A stretch of 6,290 nucleotides of DNA from Bacteroidota bacterium (GTDB lineage Bacteria; Bacteroidota; Bacteroidia; Cytophagales; Hymenobacteraceae), in contig JAFADQ010000388.1 in NCBI GenBank assembly GCA_023424725.1, forward strand, positions 1 through 6,290. The letters are read 5' to 3'. The notes beneath the pieces are model-generated. The model was given only the letters and a program-made list of their open reading frames with translations, was not told the origin of the DNA and did not search any database. Made by a program: the position numbers and the translations under genes. Shown here piece after piece: positions 1-6,290 of this stretch (position 1 is its first letter; every line of letters starts with the position of its first letter).

Positions 1-1935
1 CCACAGAGCAGGCTACACGACGACGCCGACGATTTGCTTAGCGAAGCCTACCTGAACTCGAACAATTACATGGAAGCCATTCGGCATATAGAAAAGCTTT
101 CGGCAAAGAGCGACCGTATTCGCAGAACCTACCAGCGCGTAACCTATTACCAGGGTGTAATTAATTTTAACGACGGCAAATTTCCGGATGCGGTAGAGAT
201 GTTCGACAAGTCGCTCTCTAACCCTTATGTAGACAGCCTGGTGTACGCGAGCCATTTCTGGAAGGGCGAAGCATATTCAATCGGCCAGAAATGGAATGAG
301 GCCACCAATAGTTATGCAGCGGTTTTTCGCAGCCCCGGCGCGCAACGTTCTACCTATTACGACCGCACCCGTTACGGCATTGGCTATGCTTATTATAACG
401 ATAAAGAATACCGCAACGCGCAAACCCATTTCAGAGCTTTTGTAAATAATAACAGCAACCAGCAGCGCAAGCCCTATTATGTAGATGCCCAGCTGCGTTT
501 GGCCGATACTTATTATGTTACCAAAGATTACAAAGAAGCCATAAACTATTATAACCAGGTTATTGCGCAAAACAGCCCCGATAGCGATTATGCCTTGTTT
601 CAGAAAAGTGTGATCTTAAGCTTTACCGGCGAGCGGGAGCAGGCAAAACAAAACCTGGAGCAATTGGTAACGCGCTATCCTAAATCGCGGTTTTTAGACG
701 AGGCCCGTTTCCAGCGCGCGCAGATAGATTTTGAAAGTGGAAACTACGCGCCTGCTATTGCCGGTTTCAGCACCCTAATAGATGGCAAAAATACCGGCAG
801 GCTAACACCGCTAGCGCTGCAGAAAAGAGGTTTGGCTTACATGAACCTTAAAAAGAACAACGAAGCCGTGGCAGATTTTAAACAGGTGATAGATCAGTAT
901 CCTTCGCACAGGGTATCGGCCAGCGCGATCTTTAGTTTGCAGGAAGGCCTTATCGCGCTAAACAGAGGAGACGAGTTTGATAAATATCTGGAGCGGTTTA
1001 AAGAAATCAACCCCGGCAACAATGCTATCGAAAGTATTGAGTTCGAAACAGCTAAAAACCTTTATTTCACCGAGAAATATCCGCAGGCAATTACCAGGCT
1101 CGAGGCCTATCTGAAAGCTCATCCGAATACAAAATATGCCATGGATGCGCGCTACCTTTTAGGCGACAGCTATTACAGAACCGGCAACAAGCAAAAAGCG
1201 GTGCAGTGGCTAAAAGAGGTTGTAACAGAAAACCGCAGCGAGTATGTAAACAGAGCTATTTACCGCATTGCCGAACTGGAGTTTGAAGCAAAGAACTACC
1301 AGGAAGCACTAAAATTTTATTCCCGGCTTAGTAACCAGTCTACCAGCAAAAAAGAGCTTGGCAACGCCTGGATAGGAATTGTGCGCAGCAATTTTGCCCT
1401 CGGCGATTACGCTGCAACCAAACAGGCAGCCAATGCGCTCATAAACCAGGGAAACGCATCGCTTAACGCTACCAATATTGCGTTGCTATACCGCGCTAAA
1501 GCTACTTATGCAATGGGCAACCAAAACGAAGCGTTAAAAGAACTGGCCACCACTCTAAACTCCGCTTCAGACGAGAACGGGGCTGAAGCCCAGTACCTTA
1601 TTGCCGAAATTCTGTACAAGCAAGGAAAGCATAAAGAAGCGCTCGATGCCGCTTATAAATTAAACAACACATTCGCTAATTACGAGATTTGGCTTGGCCG
1701 CTCTTTCCTTTTGATAGCCGATATATTTATTGCGACGAACGAGAATTTCCAGGCGCGTGCAACGCTAAACTCTCTTATAGAAAACGCGCCCCAGAAAGAG
1801 ATTGTAGATCAGGCTAAAGCAAAGCTTGCAGCGCTCGATAATCCGAATAAGCAAACCGGCAACTCCGGCTCTCAGCAGCAGGAGAACAACCGCAGAAATA
1901 ACAGAAACGTAACCCAACCAGATACCATCCGATGA
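1..1935 (+). CDS. Large tetratricopeptide-repeat (TPR) protein, 5' end outside the window
   Basis: The frame is open from the first base (PQSRLHDDADDLLSEAYLNS...), so the TTG at 34 is not a credible start and the true start lies upstream; 644 residues are visible. They form about 16 TPR-like helix pairs spaced roughly 34-39 residues apart, with typical signatures such as GDSYYRTGNKQKAVQWLKEV, ADTYYVTKDYKEAINYYNQV and AEILYKQGKHKEALDAAYKL, many followed by a helix-breaking P or N. The protein ends in a hydrophilic N/Q/R-rich tail of about 31 residues. TPR solenoids are protein-binding scaffolds with no catalysis. Large TPR proteins (around 1000 residues in my recollection) next to a barrel gene are common in Bacteroidota and are usually exported, but the signal peptide cannot be seen here. 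Its stop overlaps the barrel start (ATGA), implying translational coupling and probably a shared complex. The partner and exact role are unknown. A BamD/YbgF-like assembly role is possible but unproven. Confidence 0.
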   Translation, partial: PQSRLHDDADDLLSEAYLNSNNYMEAIRHIEKLSAKSDRIRRTYQRVTYYQGVINFNDGKFPDAVEMFDKSLSNPYVDSLVYASHFWKGEAYSIGQKWNEATNSYAAVFRSPGAQRSTYYDRTRYGIGYAYYNDKEYRNAQTHFRAFVNNNSNQQRKPYYVDAQLRLADTYYVTKDYKEAINYYNQVIAQNSPDSDYALFQKSVILSFTGEREQAKQNLEQLVTRYPKSRFLDEARFQRAQIDFESGNYAPAIAGFSTLIDGKNTGRLTPLALQKRGLAYMNLKKNNEAVADFKQVIDQYPSHRVSASAIFSLQEGLIALNRGDEFDKYLERFKEINPGNNAIESIEFETAKNLYFTEKYPQAITRLEAYLKAHPNTKYAMDARYLLGDSYYRTGNKQKAVQWLKEVVTENRSEYVNRAIYRIAELEFEAKNYQEALKFYSRLSNQSTSKKELGNAWIGIVRSNFALGDYAATKQAANALINQGNASLNATNIALLYRAKATYAMGNQNEALKELATTLNSASDENGAEAQYLIAEILYKQGKHKEALDAAYKLNNTFANYEIWLGRSFLLIADIFIATNENFQARATLNSLIENAPQKEIVDQAKAKLAALDNPNKQTGNSGSQQQENNRRNNRNVTQPDTIR

Positions 1936-3662
1936 AAAATGTAATCAGGCTTACCCTTTTCTCTACTTTCTGCCTGACTGCTGTAGTAAGTTATGGCCAG
2001 GGCTGGGACGAAAACAGCAAGCTGGAAGACACAGAGATTATTGTTGAGAAAGACCGCAAAATAGAATTGCCGGTGGCAAGCCGCAATTTCGAAAAGGTAA
2101 AGGTAGAAGCGCCAAGGCCCGAAACACAGGCAGTAGAGTATGTTATAAACGACCTGAAACTGGCAAACCATCCGGTTCCGGTGCAAATGCGCGTGCTCAC
2201 CATTAAGCAAGAAGATTTGCCGCTTATTTATGGCAACCACGTTAGAGCCGCTTTGGGTAATTATTTTACGCCTTATCTGCACGGCTATTTCCATAACACC
2301 CGCAACACCCAATACTCTGTAGGAGCAGAGGTGCGCCATTTATCGTCGGCTAATGGGCCGGTAGAAAAAGGAAAATCGGGGATGAGCAGCACAGGTTTGC
2401 AGCTAACCGGCGAAGCATACCGCGAAAGCCTAACCATAGGCGCCATGGTAGGCTACGAACGCGAAGGCTATCATTTTTACGGGTACGACAGAAACCTGCT
2501 GAAAGAAATTAGCGAGAAAGACATAGAGCAAAAGTTTAATCGCATAAACAGCCGGGTTTTTATCAATAACTCAAACAGCCAAAGCAAATTTAAAACAGAG
2601 CTTGGCCTTGGTTATAATTACATCAGCGATAACCATGAAATGAAAGAGGGCGACTTCCGGGTAGATGCCACTGGAAATTACGCGCTTACCGACAAATCGG
2701 CTATCCGGGCAGAGCTAAACGGCTCTTTTATCGGGTACGACGCTGCAGATTTTTCGGCAAGCCGCAGTTATTTCAGGGCCCGGCCTTATTATCAGGCAAA
2801 CTTCGGCAACCTGAATCTGGTACTTGGCGGAACAATTGCCTATAGCAACGATACCTTAAACGATGCGCCATCGGTTTATATTTACCCACACCTGCAGGTA
2901 GCTTACCAATTGCTCGAAAACACAGTAACCGTATTTGGCGGAATTACCGGCGATCTGGAAAGAAATTCTATGTTTAGCTTAACCCGCGAAAATCAGTGGC
3001 TGGCGGGCGCTATTCCAACAACCGGAGCTTCGGATGGGTACGTTGCAAATACGTATGTTCAAAACAGCAGCAAACAGCTCGATATTTTTGCGGGTGTTAG
3101 AGGAACGGTTGGCCCGCAACTTGGCTACCAGCTACGTGCCGGTTACCAGCGCTATTCTAACCTTTATTTCTATAATAATTCTCCTATAGATTCGGCTCGC
3201 TTTTCTTTATTTTACGACAATGGCGTAACATCGGCACCTTACGCCAACGCAGAGCTTAACTACACGGCATCGGAAAGATTAAGACTGGGAGTGAAGGTAA
3301 ATTACACTGCCTGGAATGTGGTGAGCGTGCGCTATCCGGGCATGGAGATTGGAACAGACAGAGCGCTGCACCGCCCAAACTTAATCTCGAATTTGTTTGC
3401 TACCTATAATATTTCTAATAAAATCTTCTTTACGGCAGACTTTTATTACATTGGCAAAACCGATGCTCTTAACCTGATTACTAACCAGATAAACCCTACA
3501 GACAACGTAACCGACCTTAGTTTAAAAATTGACTACCGCTTCTCTAACCGTTTTTCGGCATTCTTTATGTTAAACAATGTTTTGTCGAAGAAATATGAGC
3601 GTTATCTTTACTATCCGGTACAGGGAATTCAGGTGCTGGGAGGAGTTTCGTACTCATTCTAA
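1932..3662 (+). CDS. Outer-membrane beta-barrel protein, TonB-receptor-like but lacking a plug domain
   Basis: The 576-residue product starts with a clear signal peptide (MKNVIRLTLFSTFCLTAVVS, probable cleavage after SYG22 before Q23), which supports the ATG at 1932. Residues 23-100 are hydrophilic and charged, with a TonB-box-like DTEIIV at 33-38. From about residue 100 to the end the sequence alternates in amphipathic strands rich in Y, G, N and aromatic residues (GNYFTPYLHGYFHNT, YSVGAEVRHLSS, LGLGYNYI, LRLGVKVNYTAWN), and it ends in the classic outer-membrane C-terminal strand VLGGVSYSF. The late segment FSAFFMLNNVLSKKYERYLYYP resembles the last strands of TonB-dependent receptors. No plug of about 120-150 residues fits before the barrel, so this is not an ordinary SusC or siderophore receptor. 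Databases often label such proteins 'TonB-dependent receptor'. It overlaps the upstream TPR gene by 4 bases, suggesting a barrel plus periplasmic scaffold. Substrate and function are unknown. Confidence 0.
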   Translation: MKNVIRLTLFSTFCLTAVVSYGQGWDENSKLEDTEIIVEKDRKIELPVASRNFEKVKVEAPRPETQAVEYVINDLKLANHPVPVQMRVLTIKQEDLPLIYGNHVRAALGNYFTPYLHGYFHNTRNTQYSVGAEVRHLSSANGPVEKGKSGMSSTGLQLTGEAYRESLTIGAMVGYEREGYHFYGYDRNLLKEISEKDIEQKFNRINSRVFINNSNSQSKFKTELGLGYNYISDNHEMKEGDFRVDATGNYALTDKSAIRAELNGSFIGYDAADFSASRSYFRARPYYQANFGNLNLVLGGTIAYSNDTLNDAPSVYIYPHLQVAYQLLENTVTVFGGITGDLERNSMFSLTRENQWLAGAIPTTGASDGYVANTYVQNSSKQLDIFAGVRGTVGPQLGYQLRAGYQRYSNLYFYNNSPIDSARFSLFYDNGVTSAPYANAELNYTASERLRLGVKVNYTAWNVVSVRYPGMEIGTDRALHRPNLISNLFATYNISNKIFFTADFYYIGKTDALNLITNQINPTDNVTDLSLKIDYRFSNRFSAFFMLNNVLSKKYERYLYYPVQGIQVLGGVSYSF

Positions 3663-3694
3663 TTCGCTTATAACAGATTATGCCCTCTATTTAG

Positions 3695-3716
3695 GGTAAT
3701 TTGCAAATAATTTACC
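3695..3716. promoter_or_regulatory. Imperfect dyad in the gap before the SPOR gene
   Basis: The 72-base gap between the barrel and SPOR genes (3663-3734) contains a perfect 10-base palindrome ATTTGCAAAT (3699-3708). It sits inside an imperfect dyad with GGTAA (3695-3699) and TTACC (3712-3716) as outer arms. TAATTTG at 3697-3703 is one base short of the Bacteroidota -7 element TAnnTTTG, and I see no convincing -33 element at the right distance. This could be an operator or weak internal promoter, or chance in an AT-rich spacer. Confidence 0.
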
Positions 3717-3734
3717 ACCCGAAACGGAACAGCC

Positions 3735-5042
3735 ATGCCTACAGTAGATAACCATATTGCCACCCTTCTGCAGGAACACGATTGTGTAATTATTCCGGAT
3801 TTTGGCGGATTAATAACGCAGTATACTCCGGTGCGCATACACCCGGTTAGGCATTCTATGGCGCCGCCGTCTAAAAAAATCGCTTTCAACGAAAAACTGA
3901 AACTGAACGACGGCCGTCTGGTAGATTTTATTTCGATTCAGGAGCAGCTTTCTCAGACAGATGCCGCCACGCGGGTACAGGCTTTTGTAGCTGCTGTAAA
4001 TCTTGCTCTCGACAGGCATCAACGGTACCAATTGCAGGATATTGGTTTGTTCCGGAAAGAGCCAGGCCAGCCCATAGAATTTGAATACGAAGCAAAAATA
4101 AACCTGCTTGCCGAAAGTTTTGGCCTGCCCGAAGTATTCTCGCGGCCAGTGCTGAGAGCCAGATCGTTGGAAGAAATAAGAACCGTAGTGCACGAAAAAG
4201 TGGCCATTCCGTTGCAGGCAGAGCTGCAGGGGCCAAAAAACACCACGTGGTGGCAGAAAACCATGCGCTATGCCGCTTTGGTGCCAATTGTGTTGTTATC
4301 GGCCTCTGCTATTTACCTGGCTTCTACCTTAGATCATGGCCTTAACATGAGCAACCTTAACCCGGTTAGCCTTATCATAGATTCGCTTCCGGAAAAGCCA
4401 TGGCAGGAGAAAGCCGTTTCTACACAACAGGCCGGAGAAGACGTGCCACAGCAGGTTATTATTTCTTTTGATGAAAACCAGGAAGCGCCGGTTTCTTCCT
4501 CGTCTCCGGCGTTTGCCACCATAAACCGTGAAATAACAGACCTGGAGCGCGAGCAATATTATTACACGCTGGTGCCCCAAAAAACGGTGCCCACAGCTTA
4601 TTTAACAGATCAGTTTTTATCTCAGGAGAAAACCGGAACTACGGTTGAAGAGGTTAAACAATCTGCTGATAACTTTAACGACGGTTGGGACATACCTGCA
4701 GAGCCCGTTTTTGAGGCCGCCACAGCCAAACCTGTTGCAGAAGCCAGGCCTGAAAAAGCGATTTTAAAAACAGAAAAAGCCGTAGTAACCGCCGAAACAT
4801 TAACCCAAAAAACCGGCAGATTTTATATTGTAGCGGGCGGATTCACCAGCGAGGCGAACGCCACAAAATTGCAGAAGAAGCTAATAGCCGACGGTTTAAC
4901 ATCCAAAATTATTGCTCCCGGAAAAGAAAGCCGGCTTAACCGCGTTACCATAAACGAATTTGAAACCCGCGAAGAGGCGCTAAGCCAATTGCCAGAATTA
5001 ACTCCCACCTACGGAAAAGCCCTTTGGGTATTAGAATACTAA
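3735..5042 (+). CDS. SPOR-domain inner-membrane protein with N-terminal HU-CCDC81-type region
   Basis: The product has 435 residues in three parts. Residues 1-135 match my memory of the bacterial HU-CCDC81 pair: IATLLQEHDCVIIPDFGGLI, then PPSKKIAFNEKLKLNDGRLVDFI, then a second unit with YQLQDIGLFRKE. A single membrane segment lies near 177-197 (AALVPIVLLSASAIYLAST), with K175/R178 before it and D200 after, predicting cytoplasmic N-terminus and periplasmic C-terminus. Residues 200-358 are a low-complexity A/E/P/Q/S linker. Residues 360-434 are a SPOR domain (GRFYIVAGGFTSEANATKLQ, ending GKALWVLEY). SPOR domains bind peptidoglycan stripped of stem peptides, typical of division septa. HU-family folds usually bind DNA, though this branch is divergent and DNA binding is untested here. 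The start is supported by the HU-like region beginning at once. No strong ribosome-binding site is visible. The ExbB-family gene follows after 7 bases, so co-transcription is likely. A role in division or in positioning the chromosome relative to the wall is inference. Confidence 0.
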   Translation: MPTVDNHIATLLQEHDCVIIPDFGGLITQYTPVRIHPVRHSMAPPSKKIAFNEKLKLNDGRLVDFISIQEQLSQTDAATRVQAFVAAVNLALDRHQRYQLQDIGLFRKEPGQPIEFEYEAKINLLAESFGLPEVFSRPVLRARSLEEIRTVVHEKVAIPLQAELQGPKNTTWWQKTMRYAALVPIVLLSASAIYLASTLDHGLNMSNLNPVSLIIDSLPEKPWQEKAVSTQQAGEDVPQQVIISFDENQEAPVSSSSPAFATINREITDLEREQYYYTLVPQKTVPTAYLTDQFLSQEKTGTTVEEVKQSADNFNDGWDIPAEPVFEAATAKPVAEARPEKAILKTEKAVVTAETLTQKTGRFYIVAGGFTSEANATKLQKKLIADGLTSKIIAPGKESRLNRVTINEFETREEALSQLPELTPTYGKALWVLEY

Positions 5043-5049
5043 GTATCAC

Positions 5050-5742
5050 ATGAAAACAATGTTCCTTCAGATCACCACTCCGGTTGCCGACACGGCGTCT
5101 ACGGCTTTATCTACACCCGAATCAGTATCGTTACTAGACCTGGCAATGGCAGGAGGCTGGGCCATGATTCCGCTATTGATGCTTTCTATTGCCGGTGTTT
5201 ATATTTTCGTAGAGCGTTTTCTGGCCTTAAAAAAAGCAAGCCAAAACCCGGAGAGCTTTATGGAGCGCATAAAAACGCTGGTTTTGGCCGGCGATATAAA
5301 CGGCGCACGCAAACTTTGCACCCAAACCGGCTCGCCCGTATCGCGTATGATCGATAAAGGACTTTCTAAACTTGGCCACCCGCTAAAGAACATAGAAGCC
5401 TCTATAGAAAACCAGGGAAAAATTGAAATCAGCCGCCTCGAGAAAAATCTTGCAGCCCTTGCAACCGTAGCCGGCGCCGCGCCTATGCTTGGTTTCCTTG
5501 GAACGGTAACCGGTATGATCTCGGCTTTTATGGCCATAGCTCAGGCAGAGGGTTCTGTAGGGCCTAAAGAGCTCTCGGGTGGTATTTACGAGGCAATGGT
5601 TACTACGGCGGTAGGTCTTATTATTGGTCTTCCTGCGTATATTGGCTACAACTACCTGGTTGGCAAAATAGATACTTTGGTGCGCGATATGGAGTTTAAC
5701 TCCGTAGAATTTATAGAACTGTTAGAAGAGCCGCAAGCATAA
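5050..5742 (+). CDS. exbB: MotA/TolQ/ExbB-family proton-channel subunit
   Basis: The 230-residue inner-membrane protein has the family's three membrane segments: about 36-57 (GWAMIPLLMLSIAGVYIFVERF), 136-163 and 180-204. A cytoplasmic loop (about 60-135) links the first two. The signature AGAAPMLGFLGTVTGM (141-156) is intact. By alignment from memory to E. coli ExbB, T152 matches Thr148 and T186 in EAMVTTAVGL matches Thr181, both lining the proton path, so the channel should be functional. ExbB-type subunits form a pentamer around an ExbD dimer and use the proton motive force to drive a periplasmic arm such as TonB or TolA. ExbB and TolQ cannot be separated confidently by eye; the symbol is a family-level name. 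The gene begins 7 bases after the SPOR gene and its TAA overlaps the exbD ATG by one base (TAATG), so the two subunits are translationally coupled. The roughly 30-residue N-terminal stretch before TM1 is S/T-rich and not a cleaved signal by eye. Confidence 0.
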   Translation: MKTMFLQITTPVADTASTALSTPESVSLLDLAMAGGWAMIPLLMLSIAGVYIFVERFLALKKASQNPESFMERIKTLVLAGDINGARKLCTQTGSPVSRMIDKGLSKLGHPLKNIEASIENQGKIEISRLEKNLAALATVAGAAPMLGFLGTVTGMISAFMAIAQAEGSVGPKELSGGIYEAMVTTAVGLIIGLPAYIGYNYLVGKIDTLVRDMEFNSVEFIELLEEPQA

Positions 5743-6143
5743 TGAATTTACGATCGAGAAACAGAGTAAGCCCGGATTTTAACATGTCGTCTATGACCGA
5801 CATCGTTTTCCTGTTGCTGATCTTCTTCATGCTTACCTCCAGCTTTGTAACGCCAACCGGCCTTCCGGTTAGTTTGCCTACCAGCCAAAGCGCCTCTATA
5901 GTGATGGAAAAGGTAGCTGTAACCATAACGCCAGACCTTAAATACTATGTAAACAATAAAGAAACACCTTTACAGAACATTAAAGGAGAATTGGCAACCT
6001 TATTGCAGGCTGCAAAAGAAGGCGAAGGCGCCGTGGTGCTGAACGTAGACAAATCGGTGCCGGTAGAACATTTGGTAAATGTGGCAAGCATCGCGACAGA
6101 ACTTAAAGCAAAAGTTACCCTGGCTACCACACCCAACGATTAA
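5742..6143 (+). CDS. exbD: ExbD/TolR-family biopolymer transport protein
   Basis: The 133-residue product is close to the usual ExbD/TolR length. A short basic cytoplasmic N-terminus (MNLRSRNRVSPDFNMSS) leads into the single membrane helix, MTDIVFLLLIFFMLTSSFV (18-36). D20 sits in the conserved position of the essential proton-carrying aspartate (Asp25 in E. coli ExbD, Asp23 in TolR). Residues 40-133 form the periplasmic domain, including the family-typical AVVLNVDKSVPVEHLVNVASIATELKAKVTLAT near the end. It partners with the ExbB-like protein encoded immediately upstream, whose stop codon overlaps this start by one base. Only one ExbD-type gene is present, whereas many Bacteroidota exb clusters carry two plus tonB. 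No TonB or TolA gene follows within the window. ExbD versus TolR identity is not decidable from sequence reading alone. Confidence 0.
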   Translation: MNLRSRNRVSPDFNMSSMTDIVFLLLIFFMLTSSFVTPTGLPVSLPTSQSASIVMEKVAVTITPDLKYYVNNKETPLQNIKGELATLLQAAKEGEGAVVLNVDKSVPVEHLVNVASIATELKAKVTLATTPND

Positions 6144-6221
6144 TTTACAGGGCAATTCAGAAAAAATGGAATAAAATTTTAACCGGTTTTGTTCGTTTTG
6201 TAAGCAACCCAAAAAAGATGA

Positions 6222-6250
6222 TTGGCAAGGTAGATTTTAACATACATTTG
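6222..6250 (+). promoter_or_regulatory. Bacteroidota-type promoter for the gene at 6271
   Basis: TACATTTG at 6243-6250 is an exact match to the Bacteroidota -7 element TAnnTTTG. A TTGG at 6222-6225 lies 17 bases upstream, within the usual spacing for the -33 element (TTTG/TTG). Transcription would begin a few bases after 6250, giving a short leader of about 15 bases before the ATG at 6271. The rest of the 127-base gap (6144-6242) is AT-rich and shows no gene and no convincing terminator. This suggests that the exbD cluster ends here and a separate transcription unit begins. Confidence 0.
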
Positions 6251-6270
6251 CAGGCATCTAAACCAAGAGC

Positions 6271-6290
6271 ATGAACGCACAGGCATTACA
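6271..6290 (+). CDS. Start of an unidentified gene, cut by the right edge
   Basis: ATG AAC GCA CAG GCA TTA CA reads M-N-A-Q-A-L and is cut off by the window edge. It is called because an exact TAnnTTTG promoter element lies 20 bases upstream and AAGAG, a weak purine-rich ribosome-binding candidate, directly precedes the ATG. Six residues are too few to identify a product. Its own promoter argues against it being simply the next gene of the exbB-exbD operon, although a tonB-like gene cannot be excluded. Confidence 0.

Noticed and set aside
34..36. TTG as the start of the TPR gene
   Set aside because: The frame is open to base 1 and the upstream codons (PQSRLHDDADD) continue smoothly into the TPR helix, so this is a gene cut by the window edge, not one starting at TTG.
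1872..2339. Antisense 155-codon open frame across the TPR-barrel junction
   Set aside because: It lies opposite two well-supported coding regions, has unordered Cys/Phe/Tyr-rich content with no recognisable domain, and is best read as a shadow. The same applies to the other minus-strand frames.
1..3662. SusD-SusC type glycan uptake pair
   Set aside because: The first protein is a continuous array of about 16 TPRs instead of a SusD fold, and the barrel lacks the carboxypeptidase-like domain, the plug and the usual length of about 1000 residues of SusC.
3681..3698. Rho-independent terminator after the barrel gene
   Set aside because: The stem is only about 6 pairs including a G-T pair, is not GC-rich overall, and is followed by AATTTG instead of a run of T.
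5050..6143. Flagellar MotA/MotB or gliding-motor GldL/GldM pair
   Set aside because: The second protein is a 133-residue ExbD/TolR type with no OmpA-like wall-binding domain and is far too short for GldM. The first has three membrane segments with the ExbB/TolQ signature, not the two of GldL.
6168..6200. Terminator after exbD around AACCGGTT
   Set aside because: The AACCGGTT palindrome leaves no room for a loop and the flanking A and T runs do not extend a stable stem.
1..6290. Mobile element, CRISPR array, tRNA or rRNA
   Set aside because: No transposase, integrase, terminal inverted repeats, regularly spaced direct repeats, or recognisable tRNA/rRNA sequence was seen, and the genes are packed with uniform style throughout.

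Overview
The window reads as a chromosomal piece of a Bacteroidota genome, most plausibly order Cytophagales (Hymenobacteraceae-like). Reasons: a SPOR protein with an N-terminal HU-CCDC81-type region, a TPR protein paired with a plugless TonB-receptor-like barrel, starts without clear Shine-Dalgarno sites, and a Bacteroidota-type promoter (TAnnTTTG) near the right edge. The genus is inference; no rRNA or other marker gene is present.

Layout: five genes run on the + strand with almost no spare DNA. At 1-1935 is the 3' part of a large TPR protein whose start lies off the left edge. At 1932-3662, overlapping it by 4 bases (ATGA), is an outer-membrane beta-barrel protein. A 72-base gap with a small dyad follows. 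At 3735-5042 is a single-pass inner-membrane protein with a cytoplasmic HU-like region and a periplasmic SPOR domain. Seven bases later, 5050-5742 encodes an ExbB/TolQ/MotA-family proton-channel subunit, and 5742-6143 (1-base overlap, TAATG) encodes its ExbD/TolR partner. A 127-base intergenic region then carries a good promoter candidate for a new gene starting at 6271, of which only about six codons are visible.

Together the genes look like a cell-envelope cluster spanning every layer: a putatively periplasmic TPR scaffold and an outer-membrane barrel, a SPOR protein that should bind septal peptidoglycan and reaches into the cytoplasm, and a proton-motive-force motor in the inner membrane. 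No TonB or TolA energy-transducing arm is visible. There are no mobile elements, CRISPR arrays, RNA genes or signs of recent transfer. The parts are known families; the most interesting points are their combination, the HU-membrane-SPOR architecture, and a TonB-box-like segment on a barrel that lacks a plug. [Form note: the answer gave no feature confidences; the 0 in each confidence field is a placeholder required by the schema, not an estimate.]
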